A stretch of 21,912 nucleotides of DNA from JAVVEZ01 sp032250895 (GTDB lineage: Bacteria > Pseudomonadota > Gammaproteobacteria > Pseudomonadales > Pseudohongiellaceae): assembly GCA_032250895.1 (NCBI GenBank), contig JAVVEZ010000058.1, forward strand, positions 1-21,912, in the 5' to 3' direction. Below, piece by piece: positions 8,090 to 15,293 of this stretch. The notes under the pieces are model-generated. The model saw nothing but the letters and a program-made list of their open reading frames with translations, searched no databases and was not told where the DNA came from. The translations under genes and the position numbers were made by a program. The first letter of the stretch is position 1. Each line of letters opens with the position of its first letter.

Positions 8090-9202
8090 TCAGTAGGCTT
8101 CCAGGCGTTGTTCGATTTCACCGGCTTCGAGCAAATCGCGGTAATAGCTACTGGGGTCACAACTGTCGTGTTCGGCAATGACCAGATAGTCATCCCGGGC
8201 CGAGGCCCGACGCCGAACCAGTGGCTGGGTGTAGTTGGCATCATGGATGGTCATCACCCGCTCCATCGATAAGCGATCCTCGGCAAAGGTATAGCGTTCC
8301 ACGATGTGGGTGTCTTCACCGCCCTCAAAGGGCATGCCGGAGCCATCCAGCCATCCCGGCAACAAACGAGTAGTCTCGATAACCAGTTCCTCCCCCTCCC
8401 AGTGGCCCAGAGAAAAACCCATCGAAGTATCGGGAAAATTTTCCGGGACAGAACGGCCATCCATGTAAATCCAGCGTGGGGTGTTGTGCTCTATGTACAC
8501 AAACAGATAGTGGCTGCCCGCATCCACGATTTCCATGTCATACGGTGCGCCAAAGATTCTGGGCAGGCCCGGGGCCACGCAACGCAGGGAATAATCGTCA
8601 TGATGAACGGTCGCCTCATAACGGGCCTTTGCTGCTGGCGTAAATGGCGTCGGTTTCGGTTCCAGATCATCGACGGTGACATGAAACTTGTAGCTGTTCC
8701 GCCAGGGTCCGCTGATATCAATGGGAGCATCCGGATTCAATTTGGCATAAGCATAGTTTTTGCCTACGGTGGCATTGACTGTCTGGGCACGGTTGGCGGG
8801 CCTGTCTTTGCTGACGACCGGATAAACTTCCCCGGTGGATTTTTCCAGACCCCGAATGAACAGTCTTTTGCTCTCGTCTCGTCCCAACGAACCCCAGACC
8901 CGTACCTGGTCTCCTATCTTGACGAAATCTCTGTCCCAGCCAGTGGCGCGCATATTGGTCACGCTCTGTCCCTGCAACTCCCATTCTTCCGTGCTGCCAT
9001 CGGCATTGGTCACCTGGACCCGGTAGCGTGGATGCGGGTTGGTATACCTGGCCTCGGTCACCACGCCATTGATCTCTCCATTCTTGTCCTCAAACTCGGC
9101 AGCGAAAGAATGATGTGCCAGCACAGGCCTGGAAAACACGAATAGGGCAAGGACCACGAGCGACAAGCCAGGCAGCACGAAATCCGATAATCGTCTGTTC
9201 AT
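8090..9202 (-). CDS. Exported DUF6152 protein with a conserved C-terminal domain
   Basis: This is a 370-residue protein with an N-terminal signal peptide (hydrophobic LPGLSLVVLALFVF, cleavage after VLA). The mature N-terminal part is DUF6152: it starts AHHSFAAEF, then VTEARYTNPHPRYRVQV, and GWDRDFVKIGDQVRVWG, giving a small OB-like beta domain. The C-terminal ~220 residues form a second domain seen in many uncharacterised exported proteins, with LRCVAPGLPR, IYMDGRSVPENFPD, GHWEGEELVIETT and two conserved cysteines (in SLRC and HDSC). The function is unknown. I chose the ATG at 9202 because GGGG lies 5 bases upstream; an ATG 18 bp further up has no ribosome site. It is followed by the DUF5916 gene on the same strand. 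Confidence 0.85.
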   Translation of the reverse strand: MNRRLSDFVLPGLSLVVLALFVFSRPVLAHHSFAAEFEDKNGEINGVVTEARYTNPHPRYRVQVTNADGSTEEWELQGQSVTNMRATGWDRDFVKIGDQVRVWGSLGRDESKRLFIRGLEKSTGEVYPVVSKDRPANRAQTVNATVGKNYAYAKLNPDAPIDISGPWRNSYKFHVTVDDLEPKPTPFTPAAKARYEATVHHDDYSLRCVAPGLPRIFGAPYDMEIVDAGSHYLFVYIEHNTPRWIYMDGRSVPENFPDTSMGFSLGHWEGEELVIETTRLLPGWLDGSGMPFEGGEDTHIVERYTFAEDRLSMERVMTIHDANYTQPLVRRRASARDDYLVIAEHDSCDPSSYYRDLLEAGEIEQRLEAY

Positions 9203-9247
9203 AAATTCCCCTCTGGGCATGCTGTTTTATCTCTGTAACCTTCCGGC

Positions 9248-9287
9248 ATTATATGACCTTTACTGCGTATTTCCACTCGTATTTCCA
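9248..9287 (-). promoter_or_regulatory. Promoter of the DUF6152 gene with a 10-bp direct repeat
   Basis: On the minus strand a perfect TATAAT (9248-9253) lies about 45 bp before the start. The expected -35 position has only GTGGAA, a poor match. It overlaps two exact copies of TGGAAATACG (9266-9275 and 9278-9287), 12 bp apart. A weak -35 covered by direct repeats is the usual look of an activator-dependent promoter (inference). Confidence 0.45.
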
Positions 9288-9340
9288 TGCTGATGGGACG
9301 GCATATCGCCATTATGGATTTCCCGTTTATGCTCTTACCC

Positions 9341-10825
9341 TTATTTGAAACCAAGCTCTACGCCGATCTTGTCGTAGTAATCCTGTTCCTGCTCCAGCCC
9401 GGCCAGCGTCAGGGGGTGTTCCATCAGCCAGTGTTTTGCAAATCTGAGTTTGTAACTGCTGCCACTGAAAGACAGCGTTGGCAATGCCTCGATGTCCTCA
9501 CGCCGGCGGTGGAGCAGTGCCGCCAGGCGCAGGCAGACCAAGAGGGGAACAAAGGCCGCCATCGCGACTTCATCCATATTCTCGAATTTCTCCTGCAACA
9601 GGCTCTTGCGGTAGGAACGCACCAGATTTGCCAGAATATATTGTTCATAGCGTCCGAACCCGGCCAGATCACTGTAACGCAGAATGTAATAGCCATGGTG
9701 ATGGTGGTTGGAATGGGAAATGCTCAAACCGATTTCATGCAGTTGCGCAGCCCAGGTCAGCACCTTGGTGCGGGATACGCCGGGCAACACCGGACCCTCG
9801 ATCTGTGACCACAGGTATCGGGCGGTCGCCGCAACCCGTTGGGCCTGGTCGGCATCCACCTTGTACTGCTGCTGAAGTTTCAGGACCGTGTCGGTACGCG
9901 AGTCTTCATTTCTCAGCCTGCCGATACTGTCATACAACAGGCCCTCTTTCAGAGCAGCATCGGCGACATGCATGGTCTCGATTTTCAACTGTTCGAAAAT
10001 CGCCTGCAAAATACCGATACCAGCCGGCAGTACAGTGCGTCTCAGGGCTGGTACAGCAGCGAGAATCGAGCGGTTGTGGAGTATCTCCCTCGCCAGCCAG
10101 TCAAGCGAGCTTCTTCTGATCACCGCGCCGCCATCTCGTGCGCTTACCAGGTCCGCTATGGCCCGCACTGTACCAGATGTCCCATACGCTATCTGCCAAC
10201 CTGTTTTCAAAAAATTTTTCCGGATGATTTCTATTTCGGTACAGGAGGAAAGGTGAATTTTTTTCAAGGCAGATCGTGATATGCCTGAATTCTTCACAAA
10301 GCGGTCGGAAAAAGTGACACAGCCAAGATTGAGACTTTCCAGCTGAATCGGCTCATGATCGATTCCGATGATCAGTTCTGTACTGCCACCGCCGATATCA
10401 ACGACCAGGCGATGATTGTGATCATTGATCACTGAATGAGAGAGCCCGGTATAGACGAGCCGGGCCTCCTCATAGCCGGAAATTATCTGGACAGGCACAC
10501 CCAGCGCCTTTTCAACGGACTTGATGAAGGATTTTGCCTTGCTGGTTCGCAGAGTCTTGGTGCCGACGGCTCTGATCTGCTCTCGGGGAATGTCCCGGAG
10601 CCGCTCCGCAAAACGTTTCAGACAATCCAGGGCACGGGTCTGGGATGCCATCGTCAGATGACCATCCTCACAGACACCCCTGGCAATCTGGACCATGTCC
10701 TTTTCCCGGTCAATAATTTCCATCTTGCCTTCACTCATGCGGGCAATAAGCAGATGAAAACTGTTGGAGCCAAGGTCAACGGCGGCGAAATAAGGTGACT
10801 TCACGGGTGGTTCAGGTGTGGCCAT
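9341..10825 (-). CDS. ppx: Exopolyphosphatase (Ppx/GppA family)
   Basis: It belongs to the Ppx/GppA family, which removes phosphate from inorganic polyphosphate (Ppx) or from guanosine pentaphosphate (GppA), and so links phosphate storage to the stringent response. The first phosphate-binding loop is in AAVDLGSNSFHLLIAR and the second in VVDIGGGSTELIIG. The C-terminal half is the helical HD-like domain (AAQLHEIGLSISHSNHHHH). Its 494 residues and the C-terminal layout (EQEQDYYDKIG) look closer to E. coli Ppx than GppA. The ATG at 10825 is preferred: GGAAG lies 5-6 bases upstream, and the alignable sequence begins just after it. Reading further upstream would add 30 residues encoded by a repeat-like sequence. 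No polyphosphate kinase gene is adjacent. Confidence 0.92.
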   Translation of the reverse strand: MATPEPPVKSPYFAAVDLGSNSFHLLIARMSEGKMEIIDREKDMVQIARGVCEDGHLTMASQTRALDCLKRFAERLRDIPREQIRAVGTKTLRTSKAKSFIKSVEKALGVPVQIISGYEEARLVYTGLSHSVINDHNHRLVVDIGGGSTELIIGIDHEPIQLESLNLGCVTFSDRFVKNSGISRSALKKIHLSSCTEIEIIRKNFLKTGWQIAYGTSGTVRAIADLVSARDGGAVIRRSSLDWLAREILHNRSILAAVPALRRTVLPAGIGILQAIFEQLKIETMHVADAALKEGLLYDSIGRLRNEDSRTDTVLKLQQQYKVDADQAQRVAATARYLWSQIEGPVLPGVSRTKVLTWAAQLHEIGLSISHSNHHHHGYYILRYSDLAGFGRYEQYILANLVRSYRKSLLQEKFENMDEVAMAAFVPLLVCLRLAALLHRRREDIEALPTLSFSGSSYKLRFAKHWLMEHPLTLAGLEQEQDYYDKIGVELGFK

Positions 10826-10870
10826 GGCGACTTCCGGAAAAACAAAAATGGATCCCCTCGCCACCCCTTC

Positions 10871-10901
10871 GGCTTCAGGCTTATGCTGGAATGACGGGCT
10901 A
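10871..10901. repeat. REP-like palindromic element, degenerate copy
   Basis: The segment GGCTTATGCTGGAATGACGG in the ppx-gfa gap resembles two other intergenic segments in this window, at 13512-13538 and 18009-18032. All share a core close to CCTATGCGGGGATGACGG in the same orientation. This copy is the least conserved. Confidence 0.45.
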
Positions 10902-10921
10902 TTCAGAGACCCCATGTCATT

Positions 10922-11542
10922 TTATGTTTTGTTTTTGGCAACGTGAGTTGCAATCGCATCCATCAGGGGCGGCGACAGGCAGTCATAGGGCGTCAGACCC
11001 AACTCTGTTAAGCGTCCACGCACTTCAGACATTTTTTCCGGATCATAACCCTGTTCGATGATGGAAGATACGAATGCGGCAAACTCCGCCGGGCTCCAGC
11101 CCTTTTCACTGGAAAGTTCAGTATGAACAAAGTCCAGCCCGTAGAAGGGATGCCCGGTGTTTTCAATACGGCCATACATATGCGCGCCGCAGTCCCGGCA
11201 GGCATAACGCTGGATGGCTGCCGACGGATCAACGATCTCCAGTTTCCCGGCATTTTCTGTCACGCTGACATGGTCCTTGCCCACGACCGCGATCTGGGAG
11301 AATACGGCACCTTTCGGTTTCCAGCACTTGCTGCAACCACAGACATGGTTATGAGCAGTCTGGGATGTGATGCGAACCTTGACCGGCTCCGATTCGCAAA
11401 GACAGCTCAGAGTGCCCCCAGCGAACCCCGCCGAAGCGGGTTTTACCCCACCATCCACCGCCGGATGAATTCTGATATGGCTATACTTTGGTGCGGCCTG
11501 AGTACTGCCGTCGCCGCCAAAAATGGCTTTGAAAATGCTCAT
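10922..11542 (-). CDS. gfa: S-(hydroxymethyl)glutathione synthase (glutathione-dependent formaldehyde-activating enzyme)
   Basis: Gfa speeds the condensation of formaldehyde with glutathione, the entry step to glutathione-dependent formaldehyde oxidation. Zinc-binding cysteines of the family are present: Cys47 and Cys49 (CLC), Cys68-x-Cys70-x2-Cys73 (CGCSKCW), and Cys115-x2-Cys118 (CRDC). The full-length Gfa pattern is followed closely (VKVRITSQTAHNHVCGC, VDPSAAIQRYAC, GLDFVHTE, FAAFVSSIIE, ELGLTPYDCLSPPLMD), which separates it from the many short Gfa-like proteins. The ATG at 11542 is chosen because GGAGGA lies 7 bases upstream; its 206 residues are near the usual ~190. The usual partner, a class III alcohol dehydrogenase, is not next to it. 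A GGAGC/GCTCC hairpin (11559-11575) sits at its ribosome site. Confidence 0.92.
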   Translation of the reverse strand: MSIFKAIFGGDGSTQAAPKYSHIRIHPAVDGGVKPASAGFAGGTLSCLCESEPVKVRITSQTAHNHVCGCSKCWKPKGAVFSQIAVVGKDHVSVTENAGKLEIVDPSAAIQRYACRDCGAHMYGRIENTGHPFYGLDFVHTELSSEKGWSPAEFAAFVSSIIEQGYDPEKMSEVRGRLTELGLTPYDCLSPPLMDAIATHVAKNKT

Positions 11543-11696
11543 GGCTTTATCCTCCCCAGGAGCTTGTCGGGCTCCTTGCGCTGTTTGACAACAATTTTTT
11601 TGGCCCCTATCAGAACGATCGGTCACTTCTCTGCCCACCTGCTTCCTCGTGCGCAGGGTAAACCAGCCAGGGTTGTAAATCAATGCGATCCCCTTG

Positions 11697-12629
11697 CTAC
11701 AAAAGCACGACATCATCCCTGAATTGCTTTTCTATCGACGCCTTGAAAAATTCTCCCAGTTCGCGATAGAAAGCCCTGAGAGGGGAAGTATTGCGCCAGG
11801 CCAGGGCATGAACCCTGTAGATGGGCTCTTCTCTGATGCCAAGCACCCGCAAGTCCTCTCGATCGCGGATTTCGGAACGGATATAAAGTGCCGGCATAAA
11901 GGCAACACCCATTTCCATATAGACCATCTGCCTGATGGCGTCGAGACTGGTCCCCTCATAATCGCGCAATATTTTTGCATCAAAGCGTCGGCACAGGTCT
12001 TCCACCTGCCTGAAAAACAGGTGATGCTCTTCTATCGTCAGAATTTCCAGCCCGGCCAATTGCAGGGCGCCGATGGTTGCGTTTTTCGCCAGGGCATGGT
12101 TGGCATTCATCACCAGATAGACCGGTTCCCGAAACAAGGGCATGATGGCAAGGCTGTCATCTTCCAGAGGCAGTGTCGTGAAGATAACGTCATAACGGCC
12201 GGCATAAAGCCCCTCCGCGAGCAATTTTGGGACATCCTCCCTGACGTAAAATTTGACATCACGGAATTTCTGATGCATTCCGGGTAAAATCCAGGGCAGC
12301 ACATAGGGCCCCAATGAAGGGCTGACTCCCAACCGGAACGTGCCGGCAGGGCCCTTGGTCTTGTAATTGGCCGTTTCGATGATGGCTGCTGCGGCATTGA
12401 CGGCGGCCTGGGTTAACGGTAGCAGTTCACGCGCCAGCGGCGTCAGCAGCACTCCGCCCCGAGTCCGCTCAAACAAGGCGGCGCCCAGCGTATCCTCGAG
12501 CAGGCGCAGTTGGGCACTGAGCGATGGCTGACTGATGCCAAGCTCGCGTGCAGCCTGACGCAGACTGCGATGCTTGCCGGCCATGAGAAAGTAGCGTAGT
12601 TGTTTCAGTGAAAGATTCTGTTCCTGCAT
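11697..12629 (-). CDS. LysR-family transcriptional regulator
   Basis: This is a 310-residue LysR-type regulator. The winged helix-turn-helix lies at about residues 5-63 (LKQLRYFLMAGKHRSLRQAA, then ELGISQPSLSAQLRLLED). The rest is the two-lobed effector-binding domain (FRLGVSPSLGPYVLPWILP, YDVIFTTLPLEDDSL, EGTSLDAIRQMVYMEMGVAFMP). The overall pattern recalls the OxyR-like branch, but I see no clear pair of redox cysteines, so peroxide sensing is not claimed. It is divergent from the beta-carbonic anhydrase gene, and a T-N11-A palindrome lies in the 139-bp gap. That arrangement is typical for a LysR regulator controlling the divergent gene and itself. The ATG at 12629 is chosen over a GTG 39 bp upstream because homology starts there; neither has a strong ribosome site. 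Confidence 0.93.
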   Translation of the reverse strand: MQEQNLSLKQLRYFLMAGKHRSLRQAARELGISQPSLSAQLRLLEDTLGAALFERTRGGVLLTPLARELLPLTQAAVNAAAAIIETANYKTKGPAGTFRLGVSPSLGPYVLPWILPGMHQKFRDVKFYVREDVPKLLAEGLYAGRYDVIFTTLPLEDDSLAIMPLFREPVYLVMNANHALAKNATIGALQLAGLEILTIEEHHLFFRQVEDLCRRFDAKILRDYEGTSLDAIRQMVYMEMGVAFMPALYIRSEIRDREDLRVLGIREEPIYRVHALAWRNTSPLRAFYRELGEFFKASIEKQFRDDVVLL

Positions 12630-12702
12630 ATAAATGCTTATCCGGCAATGAAAGGTTTTTCCAATCACGAAAAAATGGAAATACGAGAAACTCTTATAGT
12701 AG

Positions 12703-12717
12703 CTTGTCGGTCACAAG
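12703..12717. promoter_or_regulatory. LysR-type T-N11-A operator between the regulator and carbonic anhydrase genes
   Basis: CTTGT-CGGTC-ACAAG is a perfect 5-bp inverted repeat with a 5-base spacer; it contains T-N11-A, the generic LysR box. On the plus strand it overlaps a weak -35 (TTGTCG, 12705-12710) that pairs at 17 bp with GATAAG (12728-12733). On the minus strand a TATAAG (about 12694-12699) lies beside it and could serve the regulator gene. Confidence 0.5.
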
Positions 12718-12768
12718 ATACAAGTGCGATAAGCAAACCAACAGTGAATGTTTCATCAGAGGTGCTCC

Positions 12769-13449
12769 ATGGAAAAGCTGATATCGGGTGTTGCCGAATT
12801 TCAGAACAATGAATTTGTCGAAAACATCAAGTTATACAAAGGTCTGGCCCTGGGCCAGGAGCCGGAAGTACTGTTTATAACCTGTGCCGACTCACGCATA
12901 GACCCCAACCTGATCACCCAGACCAAACCGGGCGAGCTGTTCATTATCCGCAATGCCGGCAATATTGTCCCCCCGCATAGCAATGTGGCGGGAGGCGTGA
13001 CGGCTTCTGTGGAATATGCGGTGGCCGTGCTCTCGGTCAAGCATATCGTTGTCTGCGGCCATACCAACTGTGGCGCCATCAAAGGTGCCATGTATCCTGA
13101 ATCGATCCGCAGCCTTCCGCATGTTTCCAACTGGATTTCCAACTGTTCGGCAGCACTTGCCAGGGTCAAGGCCAGGCATGAACACCCTGACAAGCCTTTG
13201 AACGATGAACACCTGCACGAACTGACCGAAGAGAATGTGCTGCTGCAACTGCGCCACCTCGAAACGCATCCCTGCGTGGCCGCAGCACTCGCCACCGGCA
13301 GCATCGAGCTGCATGGCTGGTTGTATGAGCTGGCCACCGGCATGGTGACCTGCTATGACGCTGCGGAAAGAAAATTCGTGCCCATTGCGGACCGTTATGC
13401 ACAAGTCATTCACAAGCATGATCAGAAGAAAACAGCCCGGCATTCTTGA
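12769..13449 (+). CDS. Beta-class carbonic anhydrase
   Basis: This zinc enzyme interconverts CO2 and bicarbonate. The zinc site is complete: Cys39 and Asp41 in CADSR, with Arg43 of the Asp-Arg dyad, then His98 and Cys101 in GHTNCGA. The flanking FIIRNAGNIVPP and GGVTASVEYAV segments are standard for bacterial beta enzymes. The ATG at 12769 is preferred over one 21 bp upstream because GAGGT lies about 5-6 bases before it, giving 226 residues. The SulP transporter gene follows 137 bp downstream on the same strand and the LysR regulator is divergent. This context suggests it supplies or consumes bicarbonate moved by that transporter; no cyanate hydratase is present, which argues against a CynT role. 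Confidence 0.95.
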   Translation: MEKLISGVAEFQNNEFVENIKLYKGLALGQEPEVLFITCADSRIDPNLITQTKPGELFIIRNAGNIVPPHSNVAGGVTASVEYAVAVLSVKHIVVCGHTNCGAIKGAMYPESIRSLPHVSNWISNCSAALARVKARHEHPDKPLNDEHLHELTEENVLLQLRHLETHPCVAAALATGSIELHGWLYELATGMVTCYDAAERKFVPIADRYAQVIHKHDQKKTARHS

Positions 13450-13511
13450 GTTCATCTCCGGGAATTCGTCACTCAGTCGTATGCGGACACCTTTCCTGTT
13501 GATTGACTGGC

Positions 13512-13538
13512 TCCCCGCCTGCGCGGGATGGCGGCAGG
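13512..13538. repeat. REP-like palindromic element between carbonic anhydrase and SulP genes
   Basis: The core CCCGCCTGCGCGGGATGGCGG holds the inverted repeat CCCGC/GCGGG and closely matches 18009-18032. It lies in the 137-bp gap, where it could form a hairpin separating expression of the two genes. The pattern resembles dispersed GC-rich palindromes common in proteobacterial intergenic DNA. Confidence 0.5.
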
Positions 13539-13586
13539 GTGAAGGTTCACGTCCCACGTAAAGAACAAACAAAAGGAAGACCTTGG

Positions 13587-15251
13587 ATGATCAGATTCAA
13601 CACGGCAAACATAAAGGGTGATTTATTTGGAGGACTCACTGCCGGCGTCGTGGCCCTGCCCTTGGCGCTGGCGATGGGCGTTGCCTCCGGCCTGGGGCCG
13701 ATCGCCGGAATGTATGGCGCCATTTTTGTCGGTTTTTTCGCCGCCCTGTTTGGTGGTACCGAACCACAGGTGTCGGGGCCTACCGGGCCGATGACGGTGG
13801 TGCTGGCGGGACTGGTGGCAAGCCTTGCCGTACATCCCGACCTGGCCGGTGACACCAGCCTGATTTTTACTGCCATCATCATGGCCGGTGTCATTCAGAT
13901 TCTGCTCGGCATCCTCAAACTGGGTGAGTATATCCGCCTGGTACCCTACCCCGTCATCAGCGGTTTCATGAGCGGCATCGGCGGCATCATCATCATCCTG
14001 CAGATCAGTCCCCTGCTGGGACATGAAGCACCTGCCGGCACCATCGATGCACTGCTGTATGCGCCCACGGCTGCCGGTGACATGAATGTTCGCGCGCTGG
14101 GGCTGGGGGCAATTACTCTGCTGATCGCCATGAAATGGCCGCGCTCATTGGCAAAATACCTGCCTGGCCCACTTGCGGCGCTGATCATAGGCACGCTCAT
14201 CAGTGTTGTGATGGGCGGCATTCCGATCCTGGGTGACATTCCAAGCGGCCTGCCTCAGTTCCATATGCCGATCATCTCCCGTGAAGCCTTCTTCATCGTC
14301 GGCGAAGCCGCCCTGGTGCTGGCGTTGTTGGGAGCCATCGACAGTCTGCTGACCTCGCTGGTAGCCGACAATATGACGCGAAGCCGTCATGATTCCAACC
14401 AGGAACTGATCGGCCAGGGCATCGGCAATACCGTGGCGGGACTGTTTGGCGGCGCCGCCGGCGCCGGCGCCACCATGCGTACCGTCGTCAACATCAGGAC
14501 CGGCGGCAAAACCAGAATTTCCGGCATGACTCATGCCCTGGTCCTGTTGGCCATTGTGCTGGGTCTGGGACCAATGGCCTCCGTCATTCCCCATAGCGTA
14601 CTGGCAGGCATTCTGATAAAGGTCGGCGTGGACATCATTGACTGGAGCTATCTGAAAAACGCCCACCGGGGCCCCCGCTGGGATCTGGCACTGATGCTAC
14701 TGGTATTCGGCCTGACTGTGTTCGTGGATCTCATCACGGCCGTTGCCGTTGGCGTGATCCTGGCCTCCATCGCCTTTGTGCGGCAGGTTGCCAGGGAGCA
14801 GGTCGACAGATTGCGCACCATCCATACCATCCGGCATACCGCCACGCCGCGCGAACTGGAGCTGATGAACGAAACCGGAAACCTGCTGACCATCTTCGAT
14901 TTCAGCGGCCCCTTGAGCTTCGGAGCCGCCGCCGACCTCGGACACCATGCCCGCACCTATTTCGAAGGTGGCACCCTGGCCCTGATTCTGGATTTTTCCA
15001 GGGTCCCCTTTCTGGATGTGTCTTCGGCGCTGGCCGTGGAAACGATTGCCAACGACGCCGCTCACAGCAAGCGCCGGGTGTATATGTGCGGGATGAATGA
15101 GCAGGTCAGGAGTGTATTGGAAGCCCTGGAAGCCAACAAGCATCTGCACGATGCCCATAGTTTTGACACCCGTGAAGAAGCCATGGAAGCCGCTGCGCAA
15201 GGTATCAGGGAATTAAAATCCGGCAGCACCCATACGAAGAACGCGGCCTGA
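13587..15251 (+). CDS. SulP-family anion transporter with STAS domain, putative bicarbonate transporter
   Basis: This is a SulP (SLC26-type) membrane transporter of 554 residues. The N-terminal signature is seen in GDLFGGLTAGVVALPLALAMG, followed by GLGPIAGMYGAIFVGFFAALFGGT and QVSGPTGPMTVV, and some 12-14 membrane segments to about residue 415. A cytoplasmic STAS domain occupies roughly 430-540 (LLTIFDFSGPLSFG, ILDFSRVPFLDVSSA). SulP proteins move sulfate, bicarbonate, dicarboxylates or other anions. Its pairing with a carbonic anhydrase points to bicarbonate, as in cyanobacterial BicA, but this is an inference. The ATG at 13587 is chosen because AAGGAAGA lies 8-9 bases upstream; the upstream in-frame sequence crosses a repeat and is not SulP-like. 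Confidence 0.93.
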   Translation: MIRFNTANIKGDLFGGLTAGVVALPLALAMGVASGLGPIAGMYGAIFVGFFAALFGGTEPQVSGPTGPMTVVLAGLVASLAVHPDLAGDTSLIFTAIIMAGVIQILLGILKLGEYIRLVPYPVISGFMSGIGGIIIILQISPLLGHEAPAGTIDALLYAPTAAGDMNVRALGLGAITLLIAMKWPRSLAKYLPGPLAALIIGTLISVVMGGIPILGDIPSGLPQFHMPIISREAFFIVGEAALVLALLGAIDSLLTSLVADNMTRSRHDSNQELIGQGIGNTVAGLFGGAAGAGATMRTVVNIRTGGKTRISGMTHALVLLAIVLGLGPMASVIPHSVLAGILIKVGVDIIDWSYLKNAHRGPRWDLALMLLVFGLTVFVDLITAVAVGVILASIAFVRQVAREQVDRLRTIHTIRHTATPRELELMNETGNLLTIFDFSGPLSFGAAADLGHHARTYFEGGTLALILDFSRVPFLDVSSALAVETIANDAAHSKRRVYMCGMNEQVRSVLEALEANKHLHDAHSFDTREEAMEAAAQGIRELKSGSTHTKNAA

Positions 15252-15257
15252 GGCCAG

Positions 15258-15292
15258 TCTCCCCTCCCCCGTCCAAGGAGGGGGAGGGGAGA
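15258..15292. terminator. Hairpin between convergent SulP and clpB genes
   Basis: A perfect 13-bp inverted repeat (TCTCCCCTCCCCC at 15258-15270, GGGGGAGGGGAGA at 15280-15292) has a 9-base loop. It starts 7 bp after the SulP stop and ends 2 bp from the clpB stop, so it could protect or end both transcripts. No T-run follows on either side, so it is not a textbook intrinsic terminator. Confidence 0.6.
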
Positions 15293-15293
15293 T

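Noticed and set aside
10826..10915. 30-residue N-terminal extension of Ppx
   Set aside because: It is encoded by a repeat-like intergenic sequence, has no family similarity, and the internal ATG has a good ribosome site.
12769..13449. Carbonic anhydrase as CynT of a cyanate operon
   Set aside because: A divergent LysR gene recalls cynR, but no cyanate hydratase gene is present; the partner is a SulP transporter.
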